Shown one piece after another: positions 45,466 to 57,414 of a DNA stretch of 64,000 nucleotides; position 1 is the first letter of the stretch; the number at the start of each line of letters is the position of its first letter. The stretch lies in NCBI RefSeq assembly GCF_001921745.1, contig NZ_MRYA01000001.1, positions 744,001 through 808,000 of the forward strand. Direction: 5' to 3'. A model generated the notes under the pieces. That model did no database searches, was not told the origin of the DNA, and worked only from the letters and a program-made list of their open reading frames with translations. This DNA comes from Psychrobacter sp. Cmf 22.2 (lineage in GTDB: Bacteria > Pseudomonadota > Gammaproteobacteria > Pseudomonadales > Moraxellaceae). Position numbers and translations under genes: made by a program.

Positions 45466-46902
45466 GTGAGCCAAGCTAATACCTTACGCCAATTACATCA
45501 AGATCGTCTAAATAGTTATAACGATCAAGAACAACAAGCTATTGAGTTAATTGGACTGTTAAACAAACTCTATAACGAAAAAGACGTGCAAGTTACTTTG
45601 TTCGGCGAGACACTTGATACAACTTCAGTTGGTCAAGTGCTAGCGCTGCATCAAAAAGCAGCTACTCGTGAGCAGAATGGTAAACCTATTGCTATTGCTG
45701 ATACTCTAGAGATGGTTAAAGAATTGGCTTCTAGTAGTGAGGTTCAATCAGCACGTGTTGATGTCGGTCAACTGATCGCCAATGACACTGATTTGCAAGC
45801 GGCTTTACAAGAAGCTGGTGATGATAAATCTGCACAAAACGGTACTACGGACGTTGTGTTGTACGGCTTTGGACGTATTGGGCGAATTTTGACGCGTTTA
45901 TTACTGTCGCAAGCATCTAGCAAAAAGGGTTTACAACTAAAAGCGATCGTAGTACGTCCAGCTGCTGCAGGCGATCTTGCCAAGCGTGCGTCGTTACTTG
46001 AGCGTGATTCAATTCATGGTAGCTTTACGGGCGGCGTAAGCGTTGATGACGATAACAATGGTATGGTTATCAATGGGCGTTTTGTACAAGTGATTTATGC
46101 CAATGACCCAAGTGAGATTGATTACACAGCCTACGGTATCGATAATGCGTTAGTGATTGATAATACAGGTATCTGGAAGGATGAGTCGGGCTTAGGTAAG
46201 CATTTACAGTCGCAAGGCGTAAATAAGGTGTTATTGACTGCGCCTGCGGGCGGAGATATCAAAAACGTCGTTTATGGTGTCAATAACGACACTGTTGGTG
46301 AGGACACTATCGTTAGTGCTGCAAGTTGTACAACCAATGCTATTACGCCAACGTTAAAAGTATTAAACGATGAATATGGTATTGAAAACGGTCATGTTGA
46401 AACGATTCATTCTTTTACTAACGATCAAAATTTAATTGATAACTATCATAAGTCTGATCGTCGTGGTCGTAGTGCAGTACTAAACATGGTGATTACTAGC
46501 ACAGGCGCTGCTAAAGCGGTTGGCAAAGCACTACCAGAGCTGAGTGGTAAACTGACAGGTAATGCTATCCGTGTACCTACCCCTAATGTCAGTTTGGCGA
46601 TTTTGAACTTAAATTTAAAACAAGCGCCACAAGGTGCAGATGCATTAAATGATTTCTTGCGTAAGATGGCTAACAGCAATACTTGGCAATCGCAAATCTC
46701 TTATACCGATTCGACAGAAGCTGTATCAACTGATTTTGTTGGTACTAAGCATGTCGGTATCGTTGATGCGCAAGCGACTATTGTCACCGACAATCATGCA
46801 ACGGTCTACATTTGGTACGACAATGAAGTAGGTTATAGCACGCAAGTATTACGTTTGGCGACGCAGATGGGCGGTATTAGCTATACTCAAATTCCTGCAT
46901 AA
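45466..46902 (+). CDS. gap: Glyceraldehyde-3-phosphate dehydrogenase, long form
   Basis: Oxidises or reduces glyceraldehyde 3-phosphate/1,3-bisphosphoglycerate with NAD(P). The GTG at 45466 (MSQANTLRQL) is preferred over the ATG at 45457 because AAGGA sits 8 nt before the GTG and overlaps the ATG. The 478-aa protein has an N-terminal helical extension of about 125 residues. The standard fold follows: nucleotide motif GFGRIGRILTRL near 134, catalytic Cys in AASCTTNAITP near 289, and the closing WYDNEVGYSTQ block. This long type is known in Pseudomonas and Moraxellaceae and is thought to serve gluconeogenesis, which suits bacteria lacking full glycolysis. Confidence 0.93.
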   Translation: MSQANTLRQLHQDRLNSYNDQEQQAIELIGLLNKLYNEKDVQVTLFGETLDTTSVGQVLALHQKAATREQNGKPIAIADTLEMVKELASSSEVQSARVDVGQLIANDTDLQAALQEAGDDKSAQNGTTDVVLYGFGRIGRILTRLLLSQASSKKGLQLKAIVVRPAAAGDLAKRASLLERDSIHGSFTGGVSVDDDNNGMVINGRFVQVIYANDPSEIDYTAYGIDNALVIDNTGIWKDESGLGKHLQSQGVNKVLLTAPAGGDIKNVVYGVNNDTVGEDTIVSAASCTTNAITPTLKVLNDEYGIENGHVETIHSFTNDQNLIDNYHKSDRRGRSAVLNMVITSTGAAKAVGKALPELSGKLTGNAIRVPTPNVSLAILNLNLKQAPQGADALNDFLRKMANSNTWQSQISYTDSTEAVSTDFVGTKHVGIVDAQATIVTDNHATVYIWYDNEVGYSTQVLRLATQMGGISYTQIPA

Positions 46903-46992
46903 GACCTATATGAAGATGTGCTTTCATTAAGCTAATTTGTTTGATACAGCTTATGAGTACATTTTAAGCGGTTTAGTATGTTTGCAATATAC

Positions 46993-47031
46993 AATAACAC
47001 CCGATACTCCATTTGGTTATCGGGTGTTGTT
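46993..47031 (+). terminator. Terminator of gap
   Basis: AACACCCGATA and TATCGGGTGTT form an 11-bp perfect stem extended by CAA/TTG after one mismatch. The T-run is weak, so termination may be partial. Confidence 0.65.
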
Positions 47032-47058
47032 GTTTGATAACATCCATAACGGTTCTAC

Positions 47059-47067
47059 TGGTATAAT
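47059..47067 (+). promoter_or_regulatory. Extended -10 promoter element upstream of obgE
   Basis: TGGTATAAT combines a perfect TATAAT with the TGn extension, about 255 bp ahead of obgE. No good -35 is visible, which extended -10 promoters do not require. Confidence 0.45.
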
Positions 47068-47230
47068 GATTGTAATAGTTATAAAAAACTTTTAATACCT
47101 TTATAATACGATCACGAAAGTGCTATTACTCAGCACTTGGTTTGAATCTATAGCCTGCTTGCTTTATGGTAAGCATATTTTACGAGTACTTAACTTATAA
47201 CAGTTGGTTTAGTAATTGAATAATAAGTAG

Positions 47231-48529
<1,299 letters not shown>

Positions 48530-48691
48530 AGTGTATTAGCAGAAGATAACGGTAGTGTTTACTGTTATTCTCTGCTAACGTTTATACAAATTTGATGTCA
48601 TTATTTATGAGACTATATTAAATCTTTATACGACGAAATAGATCATCTATTATTATTTTTAAATCAACACCCACAATTTACAGGAGTTTTT

Positions 48692-49864
48692 ATGGCAGGT
48701 GACATAGACCAAACGACCGAAGAAGCAAGGTTTATCAAACAAAATCGTAATTTTGATATTCAGCGCGTTGTTGTCAAGATTGGCTCATCGTTATTAACTA
48801 ATAATGGACGAGGGCTGGATCGAACTGCTATTTATGAGTGGGCCAAACAGATTGCTAAATTGCACAAGCAGGGCGTTGAAGTACTATTAGTGTCGTCAGG
48901 CGCAGTTGCCGAAGGCGTGGTACGAATGAACCTTGATGAGCGTCCAAAAAAACTGGCCGCATTACAGGCTTGTGCTTCTATTGGTCAGATGGGTCTGATT
49001 GAAACGTGGTGGTCAGCACTGATTCAACACGGAATACAAAGCTCTCAGCTATTATTAACTCACGATGACTTGTCTAATCGTAGTCGTTATTTGAATACCA
49101 CTGGCGCACTGACGCAGTTACTAGAGTGGAATGTGCTTCCAGTCATCAACGAGAATGATACCATCACGATTGATGAGATTAAGTTTGGTGATAATGATAC
49201 CTTGGGTGCGATGTCAGCAGCTATGATTAATGCTGACTTATATATTATTTTGACAGATCAACAAGGTGTGTTTACCGACAACCCACGTGACAACCCTAAT
49301 GCTAAAATGATACGTCAAGAGCGTGCGATGGCTGACTATCTTTTTGACATCGCAGGTGACGGTGGTAAGCTTGGTCGCGGCGGTATGCTAACCAAGATTC
49401 GTGCTGGTCGCCTTGCAGCAATGGGTGGTTGCCCAACTGTGATCGTTAGCGGTGCTATTGATAATGTCATCACTCGCGTAGTGTCTGGCGAAGCTGTCGG
49501 TACACTATTGACAACCAACGATGCTGATAAAATTATTGCACGCAAGCAGTGGTTAGCAGCGCACTTACGCATGTCAGGTACTTTAATCGTTGATGCGGGT
49601 GCTGCTAAAGCTTTGGTAGAGAATAATAGAAGCTTATTACCAGTTGGGGTTGTAGAAGTACGCGGTGACTTTGATGAAGGAGATGTAGTAGAAATTGTTC
49701 ATCAAGATACAGGTGAGCGTTTAGCGGTAGGGCAGATGAACTTTTCTTCTAATGATGCGCGCCGAGTAGCTCGAGAGCGTACGGAACAATTTGACAGAAT
49801 CCTTGGTAATAAGGAAGAACGCGTAGTCATGGTGCATCGTGATAATTTAGCATTGTCTATGTGA
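48692..49864 (+). CDS. proB: Glutamate 5-kinase
   Basis: First step of proline synthesis: phosphorylates glutamate to glutamyl 5-phosphate. The N-terminal amino-acid kinase domain (about residues 20-275) has VVVKIGSSLLT near 26, the LLVSSGAVAEG loop near 66, NENDTI near 152 and GGMLTKIRAGRLA near 231. A C-terminal PUA domain (about 290-385) follows, as in E. coli ProB (367 aa). ACAGGAG precedes the ATG. proA is not adjacent. The first 20 residues are an extension relative to E. coli. Confidence 0.96.
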   Translation: MAGDIDQTTEEARFIKQNRNFDIQRVVVKIGSSLLTNNGRGLDRTAIYEWAKQIAKLHKQGVEVLLVSSGAVAEGVVRMNLDERPKKLAALQACASIGQMGLIETWWSALIQHGIQSSQLLLTHDDLSNRSRYLNTTGALTQLLEWNVLPVINENDTITIDEIKFGDNDTLGAMSAAMINADLYIILTDQQGVFTDNPRDNPNAKMIRQERAMADYLFDIAGDGGKLGRGGMLTKIRAGRLAAMGGCPTVIVSGAIDNVITRVVSGEAVGTLLTTNDADKIIARKQWLAAHLRMSGTLIVDAGAAKALVENNRSLLPVGVVEVRGDFDEGDVVEIVHQDTGERLAVGQMNFSSNDARRVARERTEQFDRILGNKEERVVMVHRDNLALSM

Positions 49865-50168
49865 TACCATTTATTAAAGACAGCGAGTCTGCGGTAGCAT
49901 AAGTAATGGATACATAGCGGGTCTATGAATAGTACTGACTATTGGTTAATATTACTCAAATAAGTAGTCGTAAGTATCATTAATTTCTTAAAACTAATGC
50001 CATAATAGATTCTTTCTTTATGGCATTAACTATATGTATGTTTCAATCTATATATATACGCTTTGACCAAACTATAATTAGTTGTTAGCTAATAGACACT
50101 TCTTAATTTTTTATTTTTAACCATGATAATTACAATAACGAATATTGTACTCTTTTGGAGACTTATGC
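49865..50168. other. Spacer, proB / hemE, with hairpin
   Basis: TAATGCCATAA and TTATGGCATTA (49995-50005 and 50018-50028) form a perfect 11-bp stem with a 12-nt loop. No strong T-run follows, so its role as a terminator is unsure. Otherwise nothing is visible. Confidence 0.5.
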
Positions 50169-51305
50169 ATGAGTGCCTTAAATAATACGAATACAGCCCA
50201 ACAAGAATTTGCCCCTCTAAAAAATGATAGGCTAATACGGGCACTGCGTTTTGAGCCTATTGATACCACACCTGTTTGGATGATGCGTCAAGCTGGACGT
50301 TACCTACCAGAGTATAAGTCAACGCGTGCAGAAGCTGGAGATTTTATGAGCTTGTGCAGAGATACTGACCGAGCGACGGAAGTCACCTTGCAACCGCTGC
50401 GCCGTTATGATTTGGACGCTGCTATTTTGTTTAGTGATATCCTAACCATTCCAGATGCAATGGGTTTGGGCTTATATTTTGAGACTGGAGAAGGGCCAAA
50501 ATTTAAACATCCTATTCGTAATCAAGCAGATCTTGATAGATTGCCAAAGCTTGATGTCAACGACTCTCTTGATTATGTTATGCGCGCTGTGACGAGCATT
50601 CGTAAAGCCTTGAACGGACAAGTGCCATTATTTGGTTTTTCTGGTAGCCCATGGACGCTTGCTACTTATATGATTGAAGGTGGCAGCTCAAAAGATTATC
50701 GCTATACAAAAGGGTTTTTATACAGCAATCCTGACTTTTTACATCAGTTATTAGACAAGTTAGCAGTTTCTGTGATTGACTATTTAGATGCGCAAGTTGT
50801 AGCTGGAGCGCAAATTTTACAGATATTCGACAGCTGGGGCGGAGCGCTTGGTCATCGTCAGTTTATTGATTTTTCTCATCAATATAACAAGCGCATTGTG
50901 GCAGAGCTCAAAATACGCCATCCCAACATTCCCGTGATTTTATTCACTAAAGGCGGTGGTCTCTGGCTTAATATTCAAGCTGATAGTGAAGCTGATGCCT
51001 TAGGATTGGATTGGACGATGCCGCTCGATCGCGCGCGTCAAGTTTTAACTGAAAGCCAGCGTCATCTTACTAAGAAGCATAAAAAGCTCCAAGGTAGTAA
51101 AGCAATTCAAGGTAACTTGGATCCAGCTACTTTATATGGTTCACCAGAAACTATTCAGGCAGAAGTAAAAATGATGCTTGATGGTGCTTATGCTAGTGGA
51201 GATAAAACAGGCTACGTAGCAAACCTTGGACATGGTATTACTCAGTGGGTCAACCCAGATCGGGCAAAAGTGTTTATCGATGCTGTACATGATTATCAGA
51301 TTTAA
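50169..51305 (+). CDS. hemE: Uroporphyrinogen decarboxylase
   Basis: Removes four carboxyl groups from uroporphyrinogen III to give coproporphyrinogen III in heme synthesis. The open frame extends to a TTG at 50145, but the ATG at 50169 (MSALNNTN) has GGAG 8 nt upstream and is preferred; 378 aa results (E. coli 354). The active-site N-terminal motif [15 protein letters not shown] is near residue 35. The catalytic Asp lies in [13 protein letters not shown] near residue 90, and the second motif [16 protein letters not shown] is near 156. It is probably transcribed alone between proB and argC. Confidence 0.97.
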   Translation: MSALNNTNTAQQEFAPLKNDRLIRALRFEPIDTTPVWMMRQAGRYLPEYKSTRAEAGDFMSLCRDTDRATEVTLQPLRRYDLDAAILFSDILTIPDAMGLGLYFETGEGPKFKHPIRNQADLDRLPKLDVNDSLDYVMRAVTSIRKALNGQVPLFGFSGSPWTLATYMIEGGSSKDYRYTKGFLYSNPDFLHQLLDKLAVSVIDYLDAQVVAGAQILQIFDSWGGALGHRQFIDFSHQYNKRIVAELKIRHPNIPVILFTKGGGLWLNIQADSEADALGLDWTMPLDRARQVLTESQRHLTKKHKKLQGSKAIQGNLDPATLYGSPETIQAEVKMMLDGAYASGDKTGYVANLGHGITQWVNPDRAKVFIDAVHDYQI

Positions 51306-51423
51306 GCATTGATATATTTGAGTAGTAAATAACGCAAGTTTTAACCAAGCGCCAGTATTGTTAGATAAATAATTTACAAATGTATGCAGTGCATTTAACG
51401 ACTATTAAGTAAAAGGACACCTT

Positions 51424-52491
51424 ATGATTTCAGCAGCTATTGTCGGTGGTACCGGTTATACAGGCATTGAGCTTATTCGCTTATTATCAGCACATCCTAA
51501 GGTGTCTATTGATCTATTGACTTCAAGAAGTGAAGCTGGGACGCGCGCTGATGAGATATTCCCAAGCTTACGTGGCATATCAGACTTAGTCTTTAGTGAT
51601 TTGGGCGATGAGACGCTATCTGCTTTACAAAAATGCGATGTGGTATTTTTTGCTACGCCGCACGGAGTCGCTATGAAACAAGCCGCAGCATTGACTCAAG
51701 CAGGCGTGAAGGTAATCGATTTGGCGGCTGATTTTCGCTTACAGTCATTGGCAGATTTTGAACACTGGTATCAGCAGACGCATGCTTGTCCTGAGCTACT
51801 AAAAACAGCAGTATATGGGCTCCCTGAGCTAAACCGTGACAAGCTTGCAGAAGCTTCTATTGTAGGTAATCCTGGTTGTTATCCAACTACGGCTATTCTA
51901 GGTTTGAAACCAATTATTGATAGGCAAAATAAACAAGCAGCGCGTTTGATTGAGTCGCGTATCGTTATTGATGCCAAGTCTGGCGTCTCTGGTGCGGGCC
52001 GTCAAGCGAGTCTTGCGCTTAATTATGCTGAAACGACGGATAATTTTAAAGCTTATGGCATCGGTGGCCATCGTCATTTACCTGAGATTGAGCAGGGTAT
52101 TGAGCAGCTATTAGACAGTCAATACTCACAGCAGGTACGTTTTTTACCACATTTAGTACCTATGATTCGCGGTATGTTTAGCTCTATTCATATGGCGCTC
52201 ACAGAGGCAGGCACTGGTATCGACTGGCAGCAGGAGTTTGAAACCAGCTATGTAAATGAACCATTCATTGATGTCCTGCCACATGGTATCTATCCTGATA
52301 CACGTAGTGTACGTGCGAGTAATCGTTTGCGTATCGCAATAGAACAAAATAATGAACGTGGCGAGTTGACCGTCTTGGTAGTACAAGACAATCTTGTCAA
52401 AGGGGCGGCAGGACAAGCAGTGCAAAATATGAATGTAATGTTCGCGCTTGATGAAACATTAGGGTTGAATCTGGCCCCAATTGTACCCTAA
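51424..52491 (+). CDS. argC: N-acetyl-gamma-glutamyl-phosphate reductase
   Basis: Third step of arginine synthesis; NADPH-dependent reduction of N-acetylglutamyl phosphate. The NADP motif IVGGTGYTGIELIRLL is at residues 6-21, the catalytic Cys in GNPGCYPTTAILG near 152, and the conserved GVSGAGRQAS block near 185. At 355 aa this is the ArgC type 1 found in Pseudomonas. AAAAGGAC precedes the ATG. The following gene is a DUF6776-type membrane protein, matching the argC neighbourhood in pseudomonads, though erpA and bactofilin genes do not follow here. Confidence 0.97.
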   Translation: MISAAIVGGTGYTGIELIRLLSAHPKVSIDLLTSRSEAGTRADEIFPSLRGISDLVFSDLGDETLSALQKCDVVFFATPHGVAMKQAAALTQAGVKVIDLAADFRLQSLADFEHWYQQTHACPELLKTAVYGLPELNRDKLAEASIVGNPGCYPTTAILGLKPIIDRQNKQAARLIESRIVIDAKSGVSGAGRQASLALNYAETTDNFKAYGIGGHRHLPEIEQGIEQLLDSQYSQQVRFLPHLVPMIRGMFSSIHMALTEAGTGIDWQQEFETSYVNEPFIDVLPHGIYPDTRSVRASNRLRIAIEQNNERGELTVLVVQDNLVKGAAGQAVQNMNVMFALDETLGLNLAPIVP

Positions 52492-52646
52492 TGCTTGCTA
52501 AGTAGAAGAGATGCCTATATAGAATGTAGTGCTGACTTATCACAGAAGCTTTACTATTAAGTCATTACACTTACAGCGCCATGCTAGGTATTGACTTTAA
52601 ATTCCGTTATAATATCTCGCCTTTACTATTAAGAGATCTTATTCAG

Positions 52647-53534
52647 ATGCGTGTTAAGAATGCCTCCCGCTTGCGCTATCAGCCAGCTCAACCAGTGTGT
52701 CACGCGTCTGCATTTGTACATCGTCAGCCTGCAACTAATGCGTCGTTGCAGCCATTATCAAATAGGGATTATCGTATAAAATATAATCAGCGTATTGGCA
52801 ATAGTCAACGAGGTGCATCGACATGGCTGCTAGCGTTATTTGTGGTAGCGATACTGGTGACGGCGATAATAGCCATATTACTTGGGCATAAGCTTGGCTA
52901 TCAACGTGGTTATTATGCGCTAAAGACAGAAACTGAGCAGGCTACGATCAATAGTAAAGAAGCTACTAATGAGCTCAAAGACTTACGCATTAGTCATAAG
53001 GTGCTGACCAATCAAGTAGCCACAGCCAAGCAAGAGCTGACCATCAGTTTGGCAAATTTGGATGATCTGCGGCAAAAGCAGGCAGCCTTGAAGACTGATA
53101 ACAGACAAATCTCACAGTTGAACGATTTGTACGCAGAGGTTATCGCTGAACAAGGAGGTATGCCATTACAGGTATTGGGTGCTAAGATTGAGCCATTACC
53201 CGAAAATGCTTTTGAGTATGGTTTTGATGTAGGGATGCTTAGCGAGGATGGCCTTGCTAAAAGCTTACAGGTGACGTTAACGCTACAGAACAAAGATGAC
53301 TTTGTAGAAGTTCCATTAGACCCTGCTCGTTATGTTATTGAGGGCATCGTTCGTATTCGTGGTCGATTTGTGATGCCTAGTGGGTTCAAACCTTTACAAG
53401 TTAAGCTTAGTTTAGAAGCAGGCGACGAACAAGTCGAACAACTATATGACTGGAAGCTTGGTGATATGGTAGATAGTATGCCTTTATCATTAATGGACCT
53501 ACCAGAGGTTGATCAAAGTCCTATTGAGCCATAA
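52647..53534 (+). CDS. Membrane-anchored coiled-coil protein (DUF6776-like)
   Basis: Unknown function. The frame is open from ATG 52581, but a TATAAT at 52608-52613 lies inside that stretch, and ATG 52647 (MRVKNASRLRY) fits a transcript starting there; the start is uncertain. From 52647 the product is 295 aa. A basic, Gln-rich start of about 60 residues precedes a single membrane helix (WLLALFVVAILVTAIIAILL). A heptad-like coiled coil (about residues 95-155) and a C-terminal beta-rich domain follow. Position right after argC matches pseudomonad DUF6776 proteins; the match is by layout rather than by a search. Confidence 0.7.
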   Translation: MRVKNASRLRYQPAQPVCHASAFVHRQPATNASLQPLSNRDYRIKYNQRIGNSQRGASTWLLALFVVAILVTAIIAILLGHKLGYQRGYYALKTETEQATINSKEATNELKDLRISHKVLTNQVATAKQELTISLANLDDLRQKQAALKTDNRQISQLNDLYAEVIAEQGGMPLQVLGAKIEPLPENAFEYGFDVGMLSEDGLAKSLQVTLTLQNKDDFVEVPLDPARYVIEGIVRIRGRFVMPSGFKPLQVKLSLEAGDEQVEQLYDWKLGDMVDSMPLSLMDLPEVDQSPIEP

Positions 53535-53677
53535 ATACCGTGAATATGATGGTTTTTACCACGTCATCATAATTTTGAACAGGCTATACACAGAACTTAT
53601 ATCAATTAATACTGTTTTAAAAAGTTATTAATTTACTATTTATTTTTTATCAAATTTTTATTGAAACTATTATTATT

Positions 53678-54091
53678 ATGACCATAAAACAAGTAATAGC
53701 ATATTCTAAACCTACGGTAGCTGACTGGCATTTTCCTAATATGCCGGCTGTTCATCGTGCTCAAGATGATGACACAGACAACGAAACAACGCCTCAGGCG
53801 GATGTGTTAGTTGCAGAACCTGAAGTAGCAAAGCCACCTATGTATGCTGTGGTTATGTATAACGACAACTATACGCCAATGGAGTTTGTCGTGTACATTT
53901 TGCAGTCAGAGTTTCGCCATAATATCGACTCAGCAGTTGAAATTATGCTGACTATTCATAACAGTAGTAAGGGTATTGCTGGGATTTATCCTAAAGATAT
54001 CGCTGAAACTAAAGCTAAGAAGGTAAATAGTCTGGCTCATCGTGAGGGCTACCCATTACTGACTCAGATTGAACCCCATCAAGGTGAATAG
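53678..54091 (+). CDS. clpS: ATP-dependent Clp protease adapter ClpS
   Basis: Binds N-degron substrates and delivers them to ClpAP. The 137-aa protein has an N-terminal extension of about 45 acidic residues, then the ClpS core. The core has YAVVMYNDNYTPMEFVVYIL near residues 52-71, with the substrate-binding D-N-Y-T-x-M-E pocket intact. A helix block EIMLTIHNSSKGIAGIY follows. E. coli ClpS is 106 aa. The ribosome site is weak. clpA lies downstream on the same strand but about 600 bp away, unlike the tight clpS-clpA pair of E. coli. Confidence 0.95.
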   Translation: MTIKQVIAYSKPTVADWHFPNMPAVHRAQDDDTDNETTPQADVLVAEPEVAKPPMYAVVMYNDNYTPMEFVVYILQSEFRHNIDSAVEIMLTIHNSSKGIAGIYPKDIAETKAKKVNSLAHREGYPLLTQIEPHQGE

Positions 54092-54688
54092 GGTAATCCG
54101 TCCTATTCACTTATAGACTGGCTTATCGGCCAATATTGCACCTACCTCCATACCCAATTTACTTCTCTTTATCTTTATCTTGATTTTAGTCAAACATAAC
54201 CTTATATAAGTATTAACTCTAAAAATCATCGCTTTATTTAAATACATCATTTTACATCACTTATAGTTATCATAATCCATTCACATATTGGCTTAGTTCT
54301 TTAAAGTACTGAGATTTTTTTGTCTGCTAGTTTTTACATAAAACCTTAAGCTTAAATTAAATATGCCTTTTACCGAAATCAACTTGTAACGTGCTTTCAT
54401 TCAGAACGATAGGATTATATAGGGAAGCAGTGTTTTTCTGAATTTAATGACCTGTAGCAACCATACTCTTTGATACATTTTAGTACGTGTTAATAGATTG
54501 ACTATATATAACGATCGTGTTGTGATAAAGGTGAGTAAGAGCGAAGCTGAATACGTTCATAATCGTATCGTAGCCGTTACCTTTTAATAACCGTTGTGTT
54601 TTGACCTTGAACAATCCTTTTGCTGCCCTGATTTACCAGTTAAGCTATTAAATTATTATAAAGAGTTGTATAACCGTAGGAATTTCTT
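54092..54688. other. Long spacer between clpS and clpA
   Basis: Almost 600 bp with no credible frame on either strand. An 8-bp inverted repeat (ATTCAGAA at 54399-54406 and TTCTGAAT at 54436-54443) is the only structure I see. It should hold a separate clpA promoter and leader. Confidence 0.5.
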
Positions 54689-57262
54689 ATGTTAAGTCGT
54701 CATCTTGAAGTCTCTTTGCGTTTAGCAATGACGCTTGCGCGCCAAAAGTCGCATGAGTATCTCACTGTTGAACATCTGTTATTAGCGCTTCTTGAGAATA
54801 CTCATGCTGCTAATACCTTAACTGCTTGCAATGCCAATGTCTCAAATCTATGTACGGAGCTTGAAGCTTATATTGATAAGCATACGCCAACGATAGATGT
54901 GGACATGGAGCAATCACCACAGCCTACTCAAAGCTTTGATCGTATTTTGCAGCGTGCTATTTTCCATGTGCAATCAATCGGTGGTGGTCGGTTGGTTGAA
55001 GGCTCAGATATTTTGGTATCTATGTTCTCTGAGCATGATACATATGCGGTCTATTTGCTCAAAAAGCAAGGAATTAGCCGCTTAGAGCTTACTCAATATC
55101 TATCGCATGGACAAGATAAGGATGAGCCGTCTGAACCGCGTGCTTCTATTAGTGGAGAACGCCGTAGCGCCTCAGAAAAAACCAGTAAAGACCCATTGGT
55201 AGAGTTTGCAAGTAATCTGAATCAGCGTGCTGCAGAAGGTAAAACCGACCCATTGATAGGTCGCGGTCCTGAGATTGAGCGTACTGCACAAGTGCTGTGT
55301 CGTCGTCGCAAAAATAATCCGTTATTGGTTGGTGAGCCAGGCGTTGGTAAAACTTCTATTGCTGAAGGTTTAGCATGGCTGATTATCAATGATAAAGCCC
55401 CAAAACCGTTAAATGGCTGTGTAATCTATAGTCTTGATATTGGCGCGTTGATAGCAGGTACTAAGTATCGCGGTGATTTTGAAAAACGTATGAAGTCACT
55501 ACTTGATGCTCTTAAGAAAAAACCCAATGCGATTTTATTTATTGACGAGATTCATATGATTATTGGCGCAGGTTCGTCAATGAGTAGCAATATGGATGTG
55601 TCAAACTTGATCAAACCAGCATTGGCAAATGGTGAGTTACGTTGTGTTGGCTCGACTACCTTTACTGAATATCGTCAAGTGTTCGAAAAAGATCATGCCT
55701 TATCGCGCCGTTTCCAAAAGATCGATGTAAAAGAGCCAAGTGTGGAAGATAGCATTGATATTTTACGCGGTCTTAAACCACGTTATGAAGAGTTTCACAA
55801 TGTTGAGTATACTGACGAAGCGTTAGTGACAGCTGTAGAGCTATCTTCTAAGCATATTCATGAGCGTTTTTTACCAGATAAGGCAATTGATGTTATCGAT
55901 GAAGCTGGTGCATATAAGCGTTTAGGAATTATTCCTGATACAGATGATATCAACGCAGAAAACAGTCTGATTGCAGATCTAGAAAAAGATGTCAGCAAAA
56001 AAGACTACGACGGGATCAATACAGGAAAATCTGATATTGATAACGAGATGCAAGATGAAGCGGCAACTGCTAAGGCAGATGATCAGTCGAAGACTATAGA
56101 TGACTTGCAGACGATCAATAATCAAAAGCCATCGATAAAAATTGATGTCGCTGATATTGAAGCTATTATTGCTAAGCTTGCACGTATTCCACCCAAGTCA
56201 GTTTCCAGTGATGATAAGAGTATTCTTGAGCATTTAGATCGTGATCTCAAGCATTTAGTGTTTGGACAAGATGAGGCTATTGCTACGCTTGCTGATGCCA
56301 TTAAGCTGTCGCGAGCAGGACTAAAAGCACCAGAAAAACCGATTGGTTCATTTATGTTTGCAGGGCCTACAGGGGTTGGTAAGACAGAAGTATCACGCCA
56401 GTTAGCAAGTCTATTAGGTGTAGAGTTAGTACGCTTTGATATGTCAGAGTATATGGAGGCGCATACAGCCTCACGTCTGATAGGGGCGCCGCCAGGTTAT
56501 GTCGGTTATGATCAAGGCGGTCTGCTTACTGAAAAAATCAATCAGCATCCGCATTGTGTATTGTTGTTTGATGAGATTGAAAAAGCGCATCCTGATGTTT
56601 TTAACTTACTCTTACAAGTTATGGATCATGGCACATTGACTGATAATAATGGCCGTGTGGCTAGCTTTAAACAAGTTATTATCATCATGACGACCAATGT
56701 GGGGGCAGATAGTATCAGCCGCTCATCGATGGGCTTTACTCAGCAAGATCATAGTCGTGACAATACTGAGGCGCTAAAAAGAGTCTTTACGCCTGAATTC
56801 CGTAACCGTTTAGATGCGATTATTCAATTCAATCCATTGGATACTTCAGTAGTCATCTCAGTTGTCGATAAGTTCTTGGTAGAGCTACAAGTGCAACTTG
56901 ATGATAAACAGGTTACTTTAGAGATTGATGATGAAGTACGAGATTATCTGGCTGACAAAGGTTACGATCGTCTAATGGGTGCGCGTCCTATGCAGCGGTT
57001 GATACAAGATGAGATCAAAAAGCCATTAGCAAATATGATCTTATTCGGAGATTTAGTGAATGGCGGAGTAGTGCACATATCTTTAGAGCCAGAACATAAT
57101 GATGAGTCGGATAATGCTTCTGGGCATGTTTCACTTAATAAAGATGAGACTACGTCAAGTACTAGTATGCAAAGTGATAAAGGTTCAGCAGATAGCCGCA
57201 TTGTTTTGACTGTGGTTGAAACCCATGAACCCCATTCAGACTCTGAGTCATTAGCAAGCTAA
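54689..57262 (+). CDS. clpA: ATP-dependent Clp protease ATP-binding subunit ClpA
   Basis: Hexameric AAA+ unfoldase that feeds ClpP. The N-terminal ClpS-binding domain covers residues 1-150. The first AAA+ module has Walker [10 protein letters not shown] near residue 215. The second has GPTGVGKTE near 563 and Walker [13 protein letters not shown]. The length is 857 aa against 758 in E. coli. The surplus lies in an acidic insert between the modules at about residues 421-475 (rich in Asp, Lys and Asn) and a Ser/Glu/Asp-rich tail of about 65 residues. The ClpP-docking loop region sits in the second module. GGAATT lies before the ATG; a terminator follows. Confidence 0.96.
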   Translation: MLSRHLEVSLRLAMTLARQKSHEYLTVEHLLLALLENTHAANTLTACNANVSNLCTELEAYIDKHTPTIDVDMEQSPQPTQSFDRILQRAIFHVQSIGGGRLVEGSDILVSMFSEHDTYAVYLLKKQGISRLELTQYLSHGQDKDEPSEPRASISGERRSASEKTSKDPLVEFASNLNQRAAEGKTDPLIGRGPEIERTAQVLCRRRKNNPLLVGEPGVGKTSIAEGLAWLIINDKAPKPLNGCVIYSLDIGALIAGTKYRGDFEKRMKSLLDALKKKPNAILFIDEIHMIIGAGSSMSSNMDVSNLIKPALANGELRCVGSTTFTEYRQVFEKDHALSRRFQKIDVKEPSVEDSIDILRGLKPRYEEFHNVEYTDEALVTAVELSSKHIHERFLPDKAIDVIDEAGAYKRLGIIPDTDDINAENSLIADLEKDVSKKDYDGINTGKSDIDNEMQDEAATAKADDQSKTIDDLQTINNQKPSIKIDVADIEAIIAKLARIPPKSVSSDDKSILEHLDRDLKHLVFGQDEAIATLADAIKLSRAGLKAPEKPIGSFMFAGPTGVGKTEVSRQLASLLGVELVRFDMSEYMEAHTASRLIGAPPGYVGYDQGGLLTEKINQHPHCVLLFDEIEKAHPDVFNLLLQVMDHGTLTDNNGRVASFKQVIIIMTTNVGADSISRSSMGFTQQDHSRDNTEALKRVFTPEFRNRLDAIIQFNPLDTSVVISVVDKFLVELQVQLDDKQVTLEIDDEVRDYLADKGYDRLMGARPMQRLIQDEIKKPLANMILFGDLVNGGVVHISLEPEHNDESDNASGHVSLNKDETTSSTSMQSDKGSADSRIVLTVVETHEPHSDSESLAS

Positions 57263-57280
57263 TCATGTCACTCTTTGAAC

Positions 57281-57310
57281 AAAAACGGTTACTTCGGTAG
57301 CCGTTTTTTT
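57281..57310 (+). terminator. Terminator of clpA
   Basis: AAAAACGGTTAC-TTCG-GTAGCCGTTTTTTT: a stem with a UUCG tetraloop, one G·U pair and a long T-run, 18 bp after the stop. Confidence 0.9.
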
Positions 57311-57414
57311 TATGATATTGCTATACTTTATAACAAAGTTGGCATAACATTTTGCTAATATGATAAGTGGTATACTTTTTAAACTAATTAATAATAAATA
57401 GTAAAGGACTTATT

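Noticed and set aside
52591..52613. TTGACT and TATAAT upstream of the coiled-coil gene as a full promoter
   Set aside because: The spacer is 11 nt, well short of 16-18; only the TATAAT was used, as weak support for a later start codon.
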